From Coriaria nepalensis (taxonomy: Eukaryota > Streptophyta > Magnoliopsida > Cucurbitales > Coriariaceae): a DNA stretch of 64,000 nt. The stretch covers positions 9,010,220-9,074,219 of the forward strand of contig CP114483.1 of assembly GCA_027186245.1 (NCBI GenBank), read 5' to 3'. Position 1 is the first letter of the stretch. Each line of letters begins with the position of its first letter. The translations under genes and the position numbers were made by a program. The notes under the pieces are model-generated. The model saw nothing but the letters and a program-made list of their open reading frames with translations, searched no databases and was not told the DNA's origin. This document shows, piece after piece, positions 11,201 to 22,158 of the stretch.

Positions 11201-12929
11201 TGAAAAGACTGAATGATATGCTTTTTGAGGCTAAAATAATGCATTGTTGTCTGGAATAGATTAATTGCAAGTTATGTAAGAAAATCAAGTTTGAAGGGCG
11301 AAAATTGAATTCGTTTGAATTTATTTAGAATGATTTAATCACTACAAGAGACTCAATGACATGATTTTAAGGCTAAACAAATGCATTGTTGCCTTCAATA
11401 GATCAACTGCAAGTTATGCACGAAAGTAATGTTTAAAGTGCGAATTTCGTTTGAATTGATTTAGAATGATTTAATGACTGAAAGAGACGCAGGTATACGA
11501 CTTTAAGGCTGAAAAAATGCATAGTTGCCTTCAATAGATCATTTGCAGGTTATGCATGAACGTCGTTTTTTAAATGCAAAAATAGAATTTGTTCGACGTG
11601 CTTTCAAATAATTTAACGATATCAAAAGACTGAATGATATGCTTTTTAAGGCTAAAATAATGCATTGTTGTCTGCAATAGAATAATGGGAAGTTATGGAA
11701 GAAAATCTTGGATGAAGGGCGAAAATCGAATTCGTTTGAATTAATTTAGAATGATTTAATCACTACAAGAGACTCCATGACATGATTTTAAGGCTACACA
11801 AATGCATTGTTGCCTTCAATAGATCAACTGCAAGTTATGCACGAAAGTAATGTTTAAAGTGCGAATTTCGTTTGAAGTGATTTAGAATGATTTAATGACT
11901 GAAAGAGACGCAGGTATACGACTTTAAGGCTAAAAAAATGCATAGTTGCCTTCAATAGATCATTTGCAGGTTATGCATGAAAGTCGTTTTTTAAATGCCA
12001 AAATAGAATTGGTTCGACGTGCTTTCAAATAATTTAACGATATGAAAAGACTGAATGATATGCTTTTTAAGGCTAAAATAATGCATTGTTGTCTGGAATA
12101 GAATAATTGCAAGTTATGTAAGAAAATCATGTTTGAAGGGCGAAAATTGAATTCGTTCGAATTTATTTAGAATGATTTAATCACTACAAGAGACTCAATG
12201 ACATGATTTTAAGGCTAAACAAATGCATTGTTGCCTTCAATAGATCAACTGCAAGTTATGCACGAAAGTAATGTTTAAAGTGCGAATTTCGTTTGAAGTG
12301 ATTTAGAATGATTTAATGACTGAAAGAGACGCAAGTATACGACTTTAAGGCTAAAAAAATGCATAGTTGCCTTTAATAGATCATTTGCAGGTTATGCATG
12401 AAAGTCGTTTTTTAAATGCAAAAATAGAATTAGTTCGACGTGCTTTCAAATAATTTAACGATATGAAAAGACTGAATGATATGCTTTTTAAGGCTAAAAT
12501 AATGCATTGTTGTCTGCAATAGAATAATTGGAAGTTATGGAAGAAAATCTTGGATGAAGGGCGAAAATCGAATTCGTTTGAATTAATTTAGAATGATTTA
12601 ATCACTACAAGAGACTCAATGACATGATTTTAAGGCTAAACAAATGCATTGTTGCCTTCAATAGATCAACTGCAAGTTAAGCACGAAAGTAATGTTTAAA
12701 GTGCGAATTTCGTTTGAAGTGATTTAGAATGATTTAATGACTGAAAGAGACGCAAGTATACGACTTTAAGGCTAAAAAAATGCATAGTTGCCTTTAATAG
12801 ATCATTTGCAGGTTATGCATGAAGTCGTTTTTTAAATGCAAAAATAGAATTAGTTCGACGTGCTTTCAAATAATTTAACGATATGAAAAGACTGAATGAT
12901 ATGCTTTTTAAGGCTAAAATAATGCATTG
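8276..12929 (+). repeat. Segmental duplication, right copy (one unit shorter)
   Basis: Right partner of the block at 2805-7880. It differs by a few substitutions I could see (for example AGAGATGCAAG near 8960, GAAATTCATTT near 9457, GCAAGTTATGCATG near 10980) and by lacking one 421-base unit between the copies of 5049 and 5891. The match ends inside monomer C of the unit at 12625, where GTGTGGAATAGATTAATTGC replaces the CTGTCTGCAATAGAATAATTGG of the left copy. That unit also has a 1-base deletion in B (GCATGAAGTCG). Confidence 0.84.
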
Positions 12930-15006
12930 TTGTGTGGAATAGATTAATTGCAAGTTATGTAAGAAAATCAAGTTTGAAGGGCGAAAATTGAATTCGTTTG
13001 AATTTATTTAGAATGATTTAATCACTACAAGAGACTCAATGACATGATTTTAAGGCTAAACAAATGCATTGTTGCCTTCAATAAATCAACTGCAAGTTAT
13101 GCACGAAAGTAATGTTTAAAGTGCGAATTTCGTTTGAATTGATTTAGAATGATTTAATGACTGAAAGAGACGCAAGTATACGACTTTAAGGCAGAAAAAA
13201 TGCATAGTTGCCTTCAATAGATCATTTGCAGGTTATGCATGAACATCGTTTTTTAAATGCAAAAATAGAATTTGTTCGACGTGCTTTCAAATAATTTAAC
13301 GATATCAAAAGACTGAATGATATGCTTTTTAAGGCTAAAATAATGCATTGTTGTCTGCAATAGAATAATTGGAAGTTATGGAAGAATATCTTGGATGAAG
13401 GGCGAAAATCGAATTCGTTTGAATTAATTTAGAATGATTTAATCACTACAAGAGACTCCATGACGTGATTTTAAGGCTAAACAAATGCATTGTTGCCTTC
13501 AATAGATCAACTGCAAGTTATGCACGAAAGTAATGTTTAAAGTGCGAATTTCGTTTGAAGTGATTTAGAATGATTTAATGACTGAAACAGACGCAGGTAT
13601 ACGACTTTAAGGCTAAAAAAATGCATAGTTGCCTTCAATAGATCATTTGCAGGTTATGCATGAAAGTCGTTTTTTAAATGCCAAAATAGAATTGGTTCGA
13701 CGTGCTTTCAAATAATTTAACGATATGAAAAGACTGAATGATATGCTTTTTAAGGCTAACATAATGCATTGTTGTCTGGAATAGAATAATTGCAAGTTAT
13801 GTAAGAAAATCATGTTTGAAGGGCGAAAATTGAATTCGTTTGAATTTATTTAGAATGATTTAATCACTACAAGAGACTCAATGACATGATTTTAAGGCTA
13901 AACAAATGCATTGTTGCCTTCAATAGATCAACTGCAAGTTATGCACGAAAGTAATGTTTAAAGTGCGAATTTCGTTTGAAGTGATTTAGAAAGATTTAAT
14001 GACTGAAAGAGACGCAAGTATATGACTTTAAGGCTAAAAAAATGCATAGTTGCCTTTAATAGATCATTTGCAGGTTATGCATGAAAGTCGTTTTTTAAAT
14101 GCAAAAATAGAATTAGTTCGACGTGCTTTCAAATAATTTAACGATATGAAAAGACTGAATGATATGCTTTTTAAGGCTAAAATAATGCATTGTTGTCTGC
14201 AATAGAATAATTGGAAGTTATGGAAGAAAATCTTGGATGAAGGGCGAAAATCGAATTCGTTTGAATTAATTTAGAATGATTTAATCACTACAAGAGACTC
14301 AATGACGTGATTTTAAGGCTAAACAAATGCATTGTTGCCTTCAATAGATCAACTGCAAGTTATGCACGAAAGTAATGGTTAAAGTGCAAATTTCGTTTGA
14401 ATTGATTTAGAATGATTTAATGACTGAAAGAGACGCAAGTATACGACTTTAAGGCTGAAAAAATGCATAGTTGCCTTCAATAGATCATTTGCAGGTTATG
14501 CATGAAAGTCGTTTTTTAAATGCAAAAATAGAATTAGTTCGACGTGCTTTCAAATAATTTAACGATATGAAAAGACTGAATGATATGCTTTTTGAGGCTA
14601 AAATAATGCATTGTTGTCTGCAATAGAATAATTGGAAGTTATGGAAGAAAATCTTGGATGAAGGGCGAAAATCGAATTCGTTTGAATTAATTTAGAATGA
14701 TTTAATCACTACAAGAGACTCCATGACATGATTTTAAGGCTAAACAAATGCATTGTTGCCTTCAATAGATCAACTGCAAGTTATGCACGAAAGTAATGTT
14801 TAAAGTGCGAATTTCGTTTGAAGTGAGTTAGAATGATTTAATGACTGAAGGAGACGCAGGTATACGACTTTAAGGCTAAAAAAATGCATAGTTGCCTTCA
14901 ATAGATCATTTGCAGGTTATGCATGAACGTCGTTTTTTAAATGCAAAAATAGAATTTGTTCGACGTGCTTTCAAATAATTTAATGATATGAAAAGACTGA
15001 ATGATA

Positions 15007-15149
15007 TGCTTTTTAAGGCTAAAATAATGCATTGTTGTCTGCAATAGAATAATTGGAAGTTATGGAAGAAAATCTTGGATGAAGGGCGAAAATTGAATTC
15101 GTTTGAATTTATTTAGAATGATTTAATCACTACAAGAAACTCAATGACA
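15007..15149 (+). repeat. Chimeric monomer C (C1 left half, C2 right half)
   Basis: The left part reads as C1 (AATAATTGGAAGTTATGGAAGAAAATCTTGGATGAAGG is spanned by 15047-15085) while the right part, from AAAATTGAATTC onward, is C2 with AATTTATTTAG and AAGAAACTC. The switch falls between about 15086 and 15097. This is a visible recombination or gene-conversion junction between the two C alleles that alternate elsewhere in zone 1. Confidence 0.78.
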
Positions 15150-16833
15150 TGATTTTAAGGCTAAAAAAATGCATTGTTGCCTTCAATAGATCAACTGCAA
15201 GTTATGCACGAAAGTAATGTTTAAAGTGCGAATTTCGTTTGAAGTGATTTAGAATGATTTAATGACTGAAAGAGACGCAAGTATATGACTTTAAGGCTAA
15301 AAAAATGCATAGTTGCCTTTAATAGATCATTTGCAGGTTATGCATGAAAGTCGTTTTTTAAGTGCAAAAATAGAATTAGTTCGACGTGCTTTCAAATAAT
15401 TTAACGATATGAAAAGACTGAATGATATGCTTTTTAAGGCTAAAATAATGCATTGTTGTCTGCAATAGAATAATTGGAAGTTATGGAAGAAAATCTTGGA
15501 TGAAGGGCGAAAATCGAATTCGTTTGAATTAATTTAGAATGATTTAATCACTACAAGAGACTCAATGACGTGATTTTAAGGCTAAACAAATGCATTGTTG
15601 CCTTCAATAGATCAACTGCAAGTTATGCACGAAAGTAATGTTTAAAGTGCGAATTTCGTTTGAATTGATTTAGAATGATTTAATGACTGAAAGAGACGCA
15701 AGTATATGACTTTAAGGCTAAAAAAATGCATAGTTGCCTTTAATAGATCATTTGTAGGTTATGCATGAAAGTCGTTTTTTAAGTGCAAAAATAGAATTAG
15801 TTCGACGTGCTTTCAAATAATTTAACGATATGAAAAGACTGAATGATATGCTTTTTAAGGCTAAAATAATGCATTGTTGTCTGCAATAAAATAATTGGAA
15901 GTTATGGAAGAAAATCTTGGATGAAGGCCGAAAATCGAATTCGTTTGAATTAATTTAGAATGATTTAATCACTACAAGAGACTCAATGACGTGATTTTAA
16001 GGCTAAACAAATGCATTGTTGCCTTCAATAGATCAACTGCAAGTTATGCACGAAAGTAATGTTTAAAGTGCGAATTTCGTTTGAATTGATTTAGAATGAT
16101 TTAATGACTGAAAGAGACGCAAGTATACGACTTTAAGGCTGAAAAAATGCATAGTTGCCTTCAATAGATCATTTGCAGGTTATGCATGAAAGTCGTTTTT
16201 TAAATGCAAAAATAGAATTAGTTCGATGTGCTTTCAAATAATTTAACGATATGAAAAGACTGAATGATATGCTTTTTGAGGCTAAAATAATGCATTGTTG
16301 TCTGGAATAGATTAATTGCAAGTTATGTAAGAAAATCAAGTTTGAAGGGCGAAAATTGAATTCGTTTGAATTTATTTAGAATGATTTAATCACTACAAGA
16401 GACTCTATGACATGATTTTAAGGCTAAACAAATGCATTGTTGCCTTCAATAGATCAACTGCAAGTTATGCACGAAAGTAATGTTTAAAGTGCGAATTTCG
16501 TTTGAAGTGAGTTAGAATGATTTAATGACTGAAGGAGACGCAGGTATACGACTTTAAGGCTAAAAAAATGCATAGTTGCCCTCAATAGATCATTTGCAGG
16601 TTATGCATGAAAGTCGTTTTTTAAATGCAAAAATAGAATTGGTTCGACGTGCTTTCAAATAATTTAACGATATGAAAAGACTGAATGATATGCTTTTTAA
16701 GGCTAAAATAAAGCATTGTTGTCTGCAATAGAATAATTGGAAGTTATGTAAGAAAATCATGTTTGAAGGGCGAAAATTGAATTCGTTTGAATTTATTTAG
16801 ATTGATTTAATCACTACAACAGACTCAATGACA

Positions 16834-17675
16834 TGATTTTAAGGCTAAACAATTGCATTGTTGCCTTCAATAGATCAACTGCAAGTTATGCACGAAAGTA
16901 ATGTTTAAAGTGCGAATTTCGTTTGAAGTGATTTAGAATGATTTAATGACTGAAAGAGACGCAAGTATACGACTTTAAGGCTGAAAAAATGCATAGTTGC
17001 CTTCAATAGATCATTTGCAGGTTATGCATGAACGTCGTTTTTTAAAGGCAAAAATAGAATTGGTTCGATGTGCTTTCAAATAATTTAATGATATGGAAAG
17101 ACTGAATGATATGCATTTTCAGGCAAAAATAATGCATTGTTGTCTGCAATAGATTAATTGCAAGTTATGCAAGAAAATCGGTTTTGAAGGGCGAAAATTG
17201 AATTCGTTTGAATTTATTTAGAATGATTTAATCACTACAAGAGACTCAATGACATGATTTTAAGGCTAAACAAATGCATTGTTGCCTTTAATAGATCAAC
17301 TGCAAGTTATGCACGAAAGTAATGTTTAAAGTGCGAATTTCGTTTGAAGTGATTTAGAATGATTTAATGACTGAAAGAGACGCAAGTATACGACTTTAAG
17401 GCTGAAAAAATGCATAGTTGCCTTCAATAGATCATTTGCAGGTTATGCATGAACGTCGTTTTTTAAAGGCAAAAATAGAATTGGTTCGATGTGCTTTCAA
17501 ATAATTTAATGATATGGAAAGACTGAATGATATGCATTTTCAGGCAAAAATAATGCATTGTTGTCTGCAATAGATTAATTGCAAGTTATGTAAGAAAATC
17601 GGTTTTGAAGGGCGAAAATTGAATTCGTTTGAATTTATTTAGAATGATTTAATCACTACAAGAGACTCAATGACA
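16834..17675 (+). repeat. Pair of D-type trimers
   Basis: Two adjacent units of the D type, nearly identical to each other apart from CAATTGC near 16850, CTTCAATAG versus CTTTAATAG, and ATGCAAG versus ATGTAAG in C. D is recognised by GGCAAAAATAG, GGTTCGATG and GATATGGAAAG in B and by ATGCATTTTCAGGCAAAAAT at the start of C. Other D units start at 19075, 19496, 20895, 22580, 29032 and 33666. D looks like an older or introduced variant that has been copied together with neighbouring units. Confidence 0.85.
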
Positions 17676-18232
17676 TGATTTTAAGGCTAAACAAATGCAT
17701 TGTTGCCTTTAATAGATCAACTGCAAGTTATGCACGAAAGTAATGTTTAAAGTGCGAATTTCGTTTGAAGTGATTTAGAATGATTTAATGACTGAAAGAG
17801 ACGCAGGTATACAACTTTAAGGCTAAAAAAATGCATTGTTGCCTTCAATAGATCAACTGCAAGTTATGCACGAAAGTAATGTTTAAAGTGCGAATTTCGT
17901 TTGAAGTGATTTAGAATGATTTAATGACTGAAGGAGACGCAGGTATACGACTTTAAGGCTAAAAAAATTCATAGTTGCTTTTAATAGATCATTTGCAGGT
18001 TATGCATGAAAGTCGTTTTTTAAATGCAAAAATAGAATTGGTTCGACGTGCTTTCAAATAATTTAACGATATGAAAAGACTGAATGATATGCTTTTTAAG
18101 GCTAAAATAATGCATTGTTGTCTGCAATAGAATAATTGGAAGTTATGTAAGAAAATCATGTTTGAAGGGCGAAAGTTGAATTCGTTTGAATTAATTTAGA
18201 ATGATTTAATCACTACAAGAGACTCAATGACG
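17676..18232 (+). repeat. Four-monomer unit A-A'-B-C (557 bases), copy 1
   Basis: Monomers start at 17676 (A), 17812 (A'), 17948 (B) and 18090 (C). A' opens like B (ACTTTAAGGCTAAAAAAATG) but continues as A from CATTGTTGCC, so it is a B/A chimera joined within the shared ATGCAT region. B is marked by AAAAAAATTCATAGTTGCTTTT. The excess of 136 bases over a normal unit equals exactly one A monomer. Confidence 0.9.
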
Positions 18233-19074
18233 TGATTTTAAGGCTAAACAAATGCATTGTTGCCTTCAATAGATCAACTGCAAGTTATGCACGAAAGTAA
18301 TGTTTAAAGTGCGAATTTCGTTTGAATTGATTTAGAATGATTTAATGACTGAAAGAGACGCAAGTATACGACTTTAAGGCTGAAAAAATGCATAGTTGCC
18401 TTCAATAGATCATTTGCAGGTTATGCATGAAAGTCGTTTTTTAAATGCAAAAATAGAATTAGTTCGACGTGCTTTCAAATAATTTAACGATATGAAAAGA
18501 CTGAATGATATGCTTTTTAAGGCTAAAATAATGCATTGTTGTCTGAAATAGAATAATTGCAAGTTATGTAAGAAAATCATGTTTGAAGGGCGAAAATTGA
18601 ATTCGTTTGAATTTATTTAGAATGATTTAATCACTACAAGAGACTCAATGACATGATTTTAAGGCTAAACAAATGCATTGTTGCCTTCAATAGATCAACT
18701 GCAAGTTATGCACGAAAGTAATGTTTAAAGTGCGAATTTCGTTTGAAGTGATTTAGAATGATTTAATGACTGAAAGAGACGCAAGTATACGACTTTAAGG
18801 CTAAAAAAATGCATAGTTGCCTTTAACAGATCATTTGCAGGTTATGCATGAAAGTCGTTTTTTAAATGCAAAAATAGAATTAGTTCGACGTGCTTTCAAA
18901 TAATTTAACGATATGAAAAGACTGAATGATATGCTTTTTAAGGCTAAAATAATGCATTGTTGTCTGCAATAGAATAATTGGAAGTTATGGAAGAAAATCT
19001 TGGTTGAAGGGCGAAAATCGAATTCGTTTGAATTAATTTAGAATGATGTAATCACTGCAAGAGACTCCATGACA

Positions 19075-20431
19075 TGATTTTAAGGCTAAACAAATGCATT
19101 GTTGCCTTCAATAGATCAACTGCAAGTTATGCACGAAAGTAATGTTTAAAGTGCGAATTTCGTTTGAAGTGATTTAGAATGATTTAATGACTGAAAGAGA
19201 CGCAAGTATACGACTTTAAGGCTGAAAAAATGCATAGTTGCCTTCAATAGATCATTTGCAGGTTATGCATGAACGTCGTTTTTTAAAGGCAAAAATAGAA
19301 TTGGTTCGATGTGCTTTCAAATAATTTAATGATATGGAAAGACTGAATGATATGCATTTTCAGGCAAAAATAATGCATTGTTGTCTGCAATAGATTAATT
19401 GCAAGTTATGCAAGAAAATCGGTTTTGAAGGGCGAAAATTGAATTCGTTTGAATTTATTTAGAATGATTTAATCACTACAAGAGACTCAATGACATGATT
19501 TTAAGGCTAAACAAATGCATTGTTGCCTTTAATAGATCAACTGCAAGTTATGCACGAAAGTAATGTTTAAAGTGCGAATTTCGTTTGAAGTGATTTAGAA
19601 TGATTTAATGACTGAAAGAGACGCAAGTATACGACTTTAAGGCTGAAAAAATGCATAGTTGCCTTCAATAGATCATTTGCAGGTTATGCATGAACGTCGT
19701 TTTTTAAAGGCAAAAATAGAATTGGTTCGATGTGCTTTCAAATAATTTAATGATATGGAAAGACTGAATGATATGCATTTTCAGGCAAAAATAATGCATT
19801 GTTGTCTGCAATAGATTAATTGCAAGTTATGTAAGAAAATCGGTTTTGAAGGGCGAAAATTGAATTCGTTTGAATTTATTTAGAATGATTTAATCACTAC
19901 AAGAGACTCAATGACATGATTTTAAGGCTAAACAAATGCATTGTTGCCTTTAATAGATCAACTGCAAGTTATGCACGAAAGTAATGTTTAAAGTGCGAAT
20001 TTCGTTTGAAGTGATTTAGAATGATTTAATGACTGAAAGAGACGCAGGTATACAACTTTAAGGCTAAAAAAATGCATTGTTGCCTTCAATAGATCAACTG
20101 CAAGTTATGCACGAAAGTAATGTTTAAAGTGCGAATTTCGTTTGAAGTGATTTAGAATGATTTAATGACTGAAGGAGACGCAGGTATACGACTTTAAGGC
20201 TAAAAAAATTCATAGTTGCTTTTAATAGATCATTTGCAGGTTATGCATGAAAGTCGTTTTTTAAATGCAAAAATAGAATTGGTTCGACGTGCTTTCAAAT
20301 AATTTAACGATATGAAAAGACTGAATGATATGCTTTTTAAGGCTAAAATAATGCATTGTTGTCTGCAATAGAATAATTGGAAGTTATGTAAGAAAATCAT
20401 GTTTGAAGGGCGAAAGTTGAATTCGTTTGAA
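19075..20431 (+). repeat. Second copy of a D-D-tetramer block (offset 2241)
   Basis: The series D, D, A-A'-B-C at 16834-18190 recurs here with unit starts shifted by exactly 2241 bases each (19075, 19496, 19917). Private marks match, including TACAACTTTAAGG at the A' start, AAATTCATAG in B and CGAAAGTTGAATTC in C. Similarity ends in C of the four-monomer unit, where ATTAATTTAGAATG (left copy) is replaced by ATTTATTTAGATTG. The copied segment is about 1.36 kb within a 2.24-kb period. Confidence 0.86.
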
Positions 20432-20473
20432 TTTATTTAGATTGATTTACTCACTACAAGAGACTCAATGACA
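19917..20473 (+). repeat. Four-monomer unit A-A'-B-C (557 bases), copy 2
   Basis: Same structure and private marks as the unit at 17676. Monomers start at 19917, 20053 (A', opening CAACTTTAAGG), 20189 (B) and 20331 (C). Following C it changes to the ATTTATTTAGATTG allele with TTTACTCACTAC. Confidence 0.9.
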
Positions 20474-20894
20474 TGATTTTAAGGCTAAACAAATGCATTG
20501 TTGCCTTCAATAGATCAACTTCAAGTTATGCACGAAAGTAATGTTTAAAGTGCGAATTTCGTTTGAAATGATTTAGATTGATTTAATGACTGAAAGAGAC
20601 GCAAGTATACGACTTTAAGGGTAAAAAAATGCATAGTTGCCTTTAATAGATCATTTGTAGGTTATGCATGAAAGTCGTTTTTTAAATGCAAAAATAGAAT
20701 TGGTTCGACGTGCTTTCAAATAATTTAACGATATGAAAAGACTGAATGATATACTTTTTAAGGCTAAAATAATGCATTGTTGTCTGCAATAGAATAATTG
20801 GAAGTTATGTAAGAAAATCATGTTTGAAGGGTGAAAATTGAATTCGTTTGAATTAATTTAGAATGATGTAATCACTACAAGAGACTCCATGACA

Positions 20895-21315
20895 TGATTT
20901 TAAGGCTAAACAAATGCATTGTTGCCTTCAATAGATCAACTGCAAGTTATGCACGAAAGTAATGTTTAAAGTGCGAATTTCGTTTGAAGTGATTTAGAAT
21001 GATTTAATGACTGAAAGAGACGCAAGTATACGACTTTAAGGCTGAAAAAATGCATAGTTGCCTTCAATAGATCATTTGCAGGTTATGCATGAACGTCGTT
21101 TTTTAAAGGCAAAAATAGAATTGGCTCGATGTGCTTTCAAATAATTTAATGATATGGAAAGACTGAATGATATGCATTTTCAGGCAAAAATAATGCATTG
21201 TTGTCTGCAATAGATTAATTGCAAGTTATGTAAGAAAATCTGTTTTGAAGGGCAAAAATTGAATTCATTTGAATTTATTTAGAATGATTTAATCACTACA
21301 AGAGACTCAATGACA
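20895..21315 (+). repeat. D-type trimer, isolated
   Basis: D-type unit recognised by GGCAAAAATAG, GATATGGAAAG and ATGCATTTTCAGGC. It has a private GGCTCGATG in B and GGGCAAAAATTGAATTCATTTG in C. It is followed by an ordinary trimer rather than a four-monomer unit, unlike most other D units. Confidence 0.85.
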
Positions 21316-21937
21316 TGATTTTAAGGCTAAACAAATGCATTGTTGCCTTTAAAAGATCAACTGCAAGTTATGCACGAAAGTAATGTTTAAAGTGCGAATT
21401 TCGTTTGAAGTGATTTAGAATGATTTAATGACTGAAAGAGACGCAAGTATACGACTTTAAGGCTAAAAAAATGCATAGTTGCCCTCAATAGATCATTTGC
21501 AGGTTATGCATGAAAGTCGTTTTTTAAATGCAAAAATAGAATTGGTTCGACGTGCTTTCAAATAATTTAACGATATGAAAAGACTGAATGATATGCTTTT
21601 TAAGGCTAAAATAATGCATTGTTGTCTGCAATAGAATAATTGGAAGTTATGTAAGAAAATCATGTTTGAAGGGCGAAAATTGAATTCGTTTGAATTTATT
21701 TAGATTGATTTAATCACTACAAGAGACTCAATGACATGATTTTAAGGCTAAACAATTGCATTGTTGCCTTCAATAGATCAACTGCAAGTTATGCACGAAA
21801 GTAATGTTTAAAGTGCGAATTTCATTTGAAGTGAATTAGAATGATTTAATGACTGAAAGAGACGCAAGTATACGACTTTAAGGCTAAAAAAATGCATAGT
21901 TGCCTTTAATAGGTCATTTGCAGGTTATGCATGAAAG

Positions 21938-21947
21938 TTTTTTTTTT
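21938..21947 (+). repeat. First long poly-T allele in monomer B
   Basis: GAAAG is followed by ten T here, whereas the standard B has T-CG-TTTTTT at the same place; the net change is one extra base and loss of the CG. This allele adds one base to 26 complete units starting between 21737 and 58236 and is also in the last partial unit. It is absent left of this point. Confidence 0.85.
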
Positions 21948-22158
21948 AAATGCAAAAATAGAATTGGTTCGACGTGCTTTCAAATAATTTAACGATATGA
22001 AAAGACTGAATGATATGCTTTTTAAGGCTAAAATAGAGCATTGTTGTCTGCAATAGATTAATTGCAAGTTATGTAAGAAAATCATGTTTGAAGGGCGAAA
22101 ATTGAATTCGTTTGAATTTATTTAGATTGATTTAATCACTACAAGAGACTCAATGACA

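Larger units (their letters stand above)
1..16833 (+). repeat. Zone 1: 40 regular A-B-C units with mostly alternating C1/C2
   Basis: All units here are trimers of 420-421 bases. Unit starts: 1, 422, 843, 1264, 1685, 2105, 2526, 2946, 3366, 3787, 4208, 4629, 5049, 5470, 5891, 6312, 6733, 7154, 7575, 7996, 8417, 8837, 9258, 9679, 10100, 10520, 10941, 11362, 11783, 12204, 12625, 13045, 13466, 13887, 14308, 14729, 15150, 15571, 15992, 16413. Monomer A is mainly of the CTGCAAG type. C1 and C2 largely alternate from unit to unit, giving an 842-base superperiod broken by same-type neighbours (for example units at 5049/5470, 7154/7575, 13887-15571). The 1-base shortfalls trace to single deletions such as AAGGTACAC (2526, 4629, 10100), TGCTGAAAG (2946, 8417) and GAAGTCG (1685, 12625). 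No long poly-T B allele and no extra A monomer occur in this zone. Confidence 0.92.
16834..22158 (+). repeat. Zone 2: transition zone with D-type and four-monomer units
   Basis: Unit starts: 16834, 17255, 17676 (A-A-B-C), 18233, 18654, 19075, 19496, 19917 (A-A-B-C), 20474, 20895, 21316, 21737. Five units here (16834, 17255, 19075, 19496, 20895) are a divergent trimer, called D: B has TTTAAAGGCAAAAATAG, a TCGATGTGC block and GATATGGAAAG, and C opens ATGCATTTTCAGGC. The first long poly-T B allele appears in 21737. The zone mixes zone-1 A monomers with CTTCAAG and ATTGATTT alleles typical of zone 3. Confidence 0.88.
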
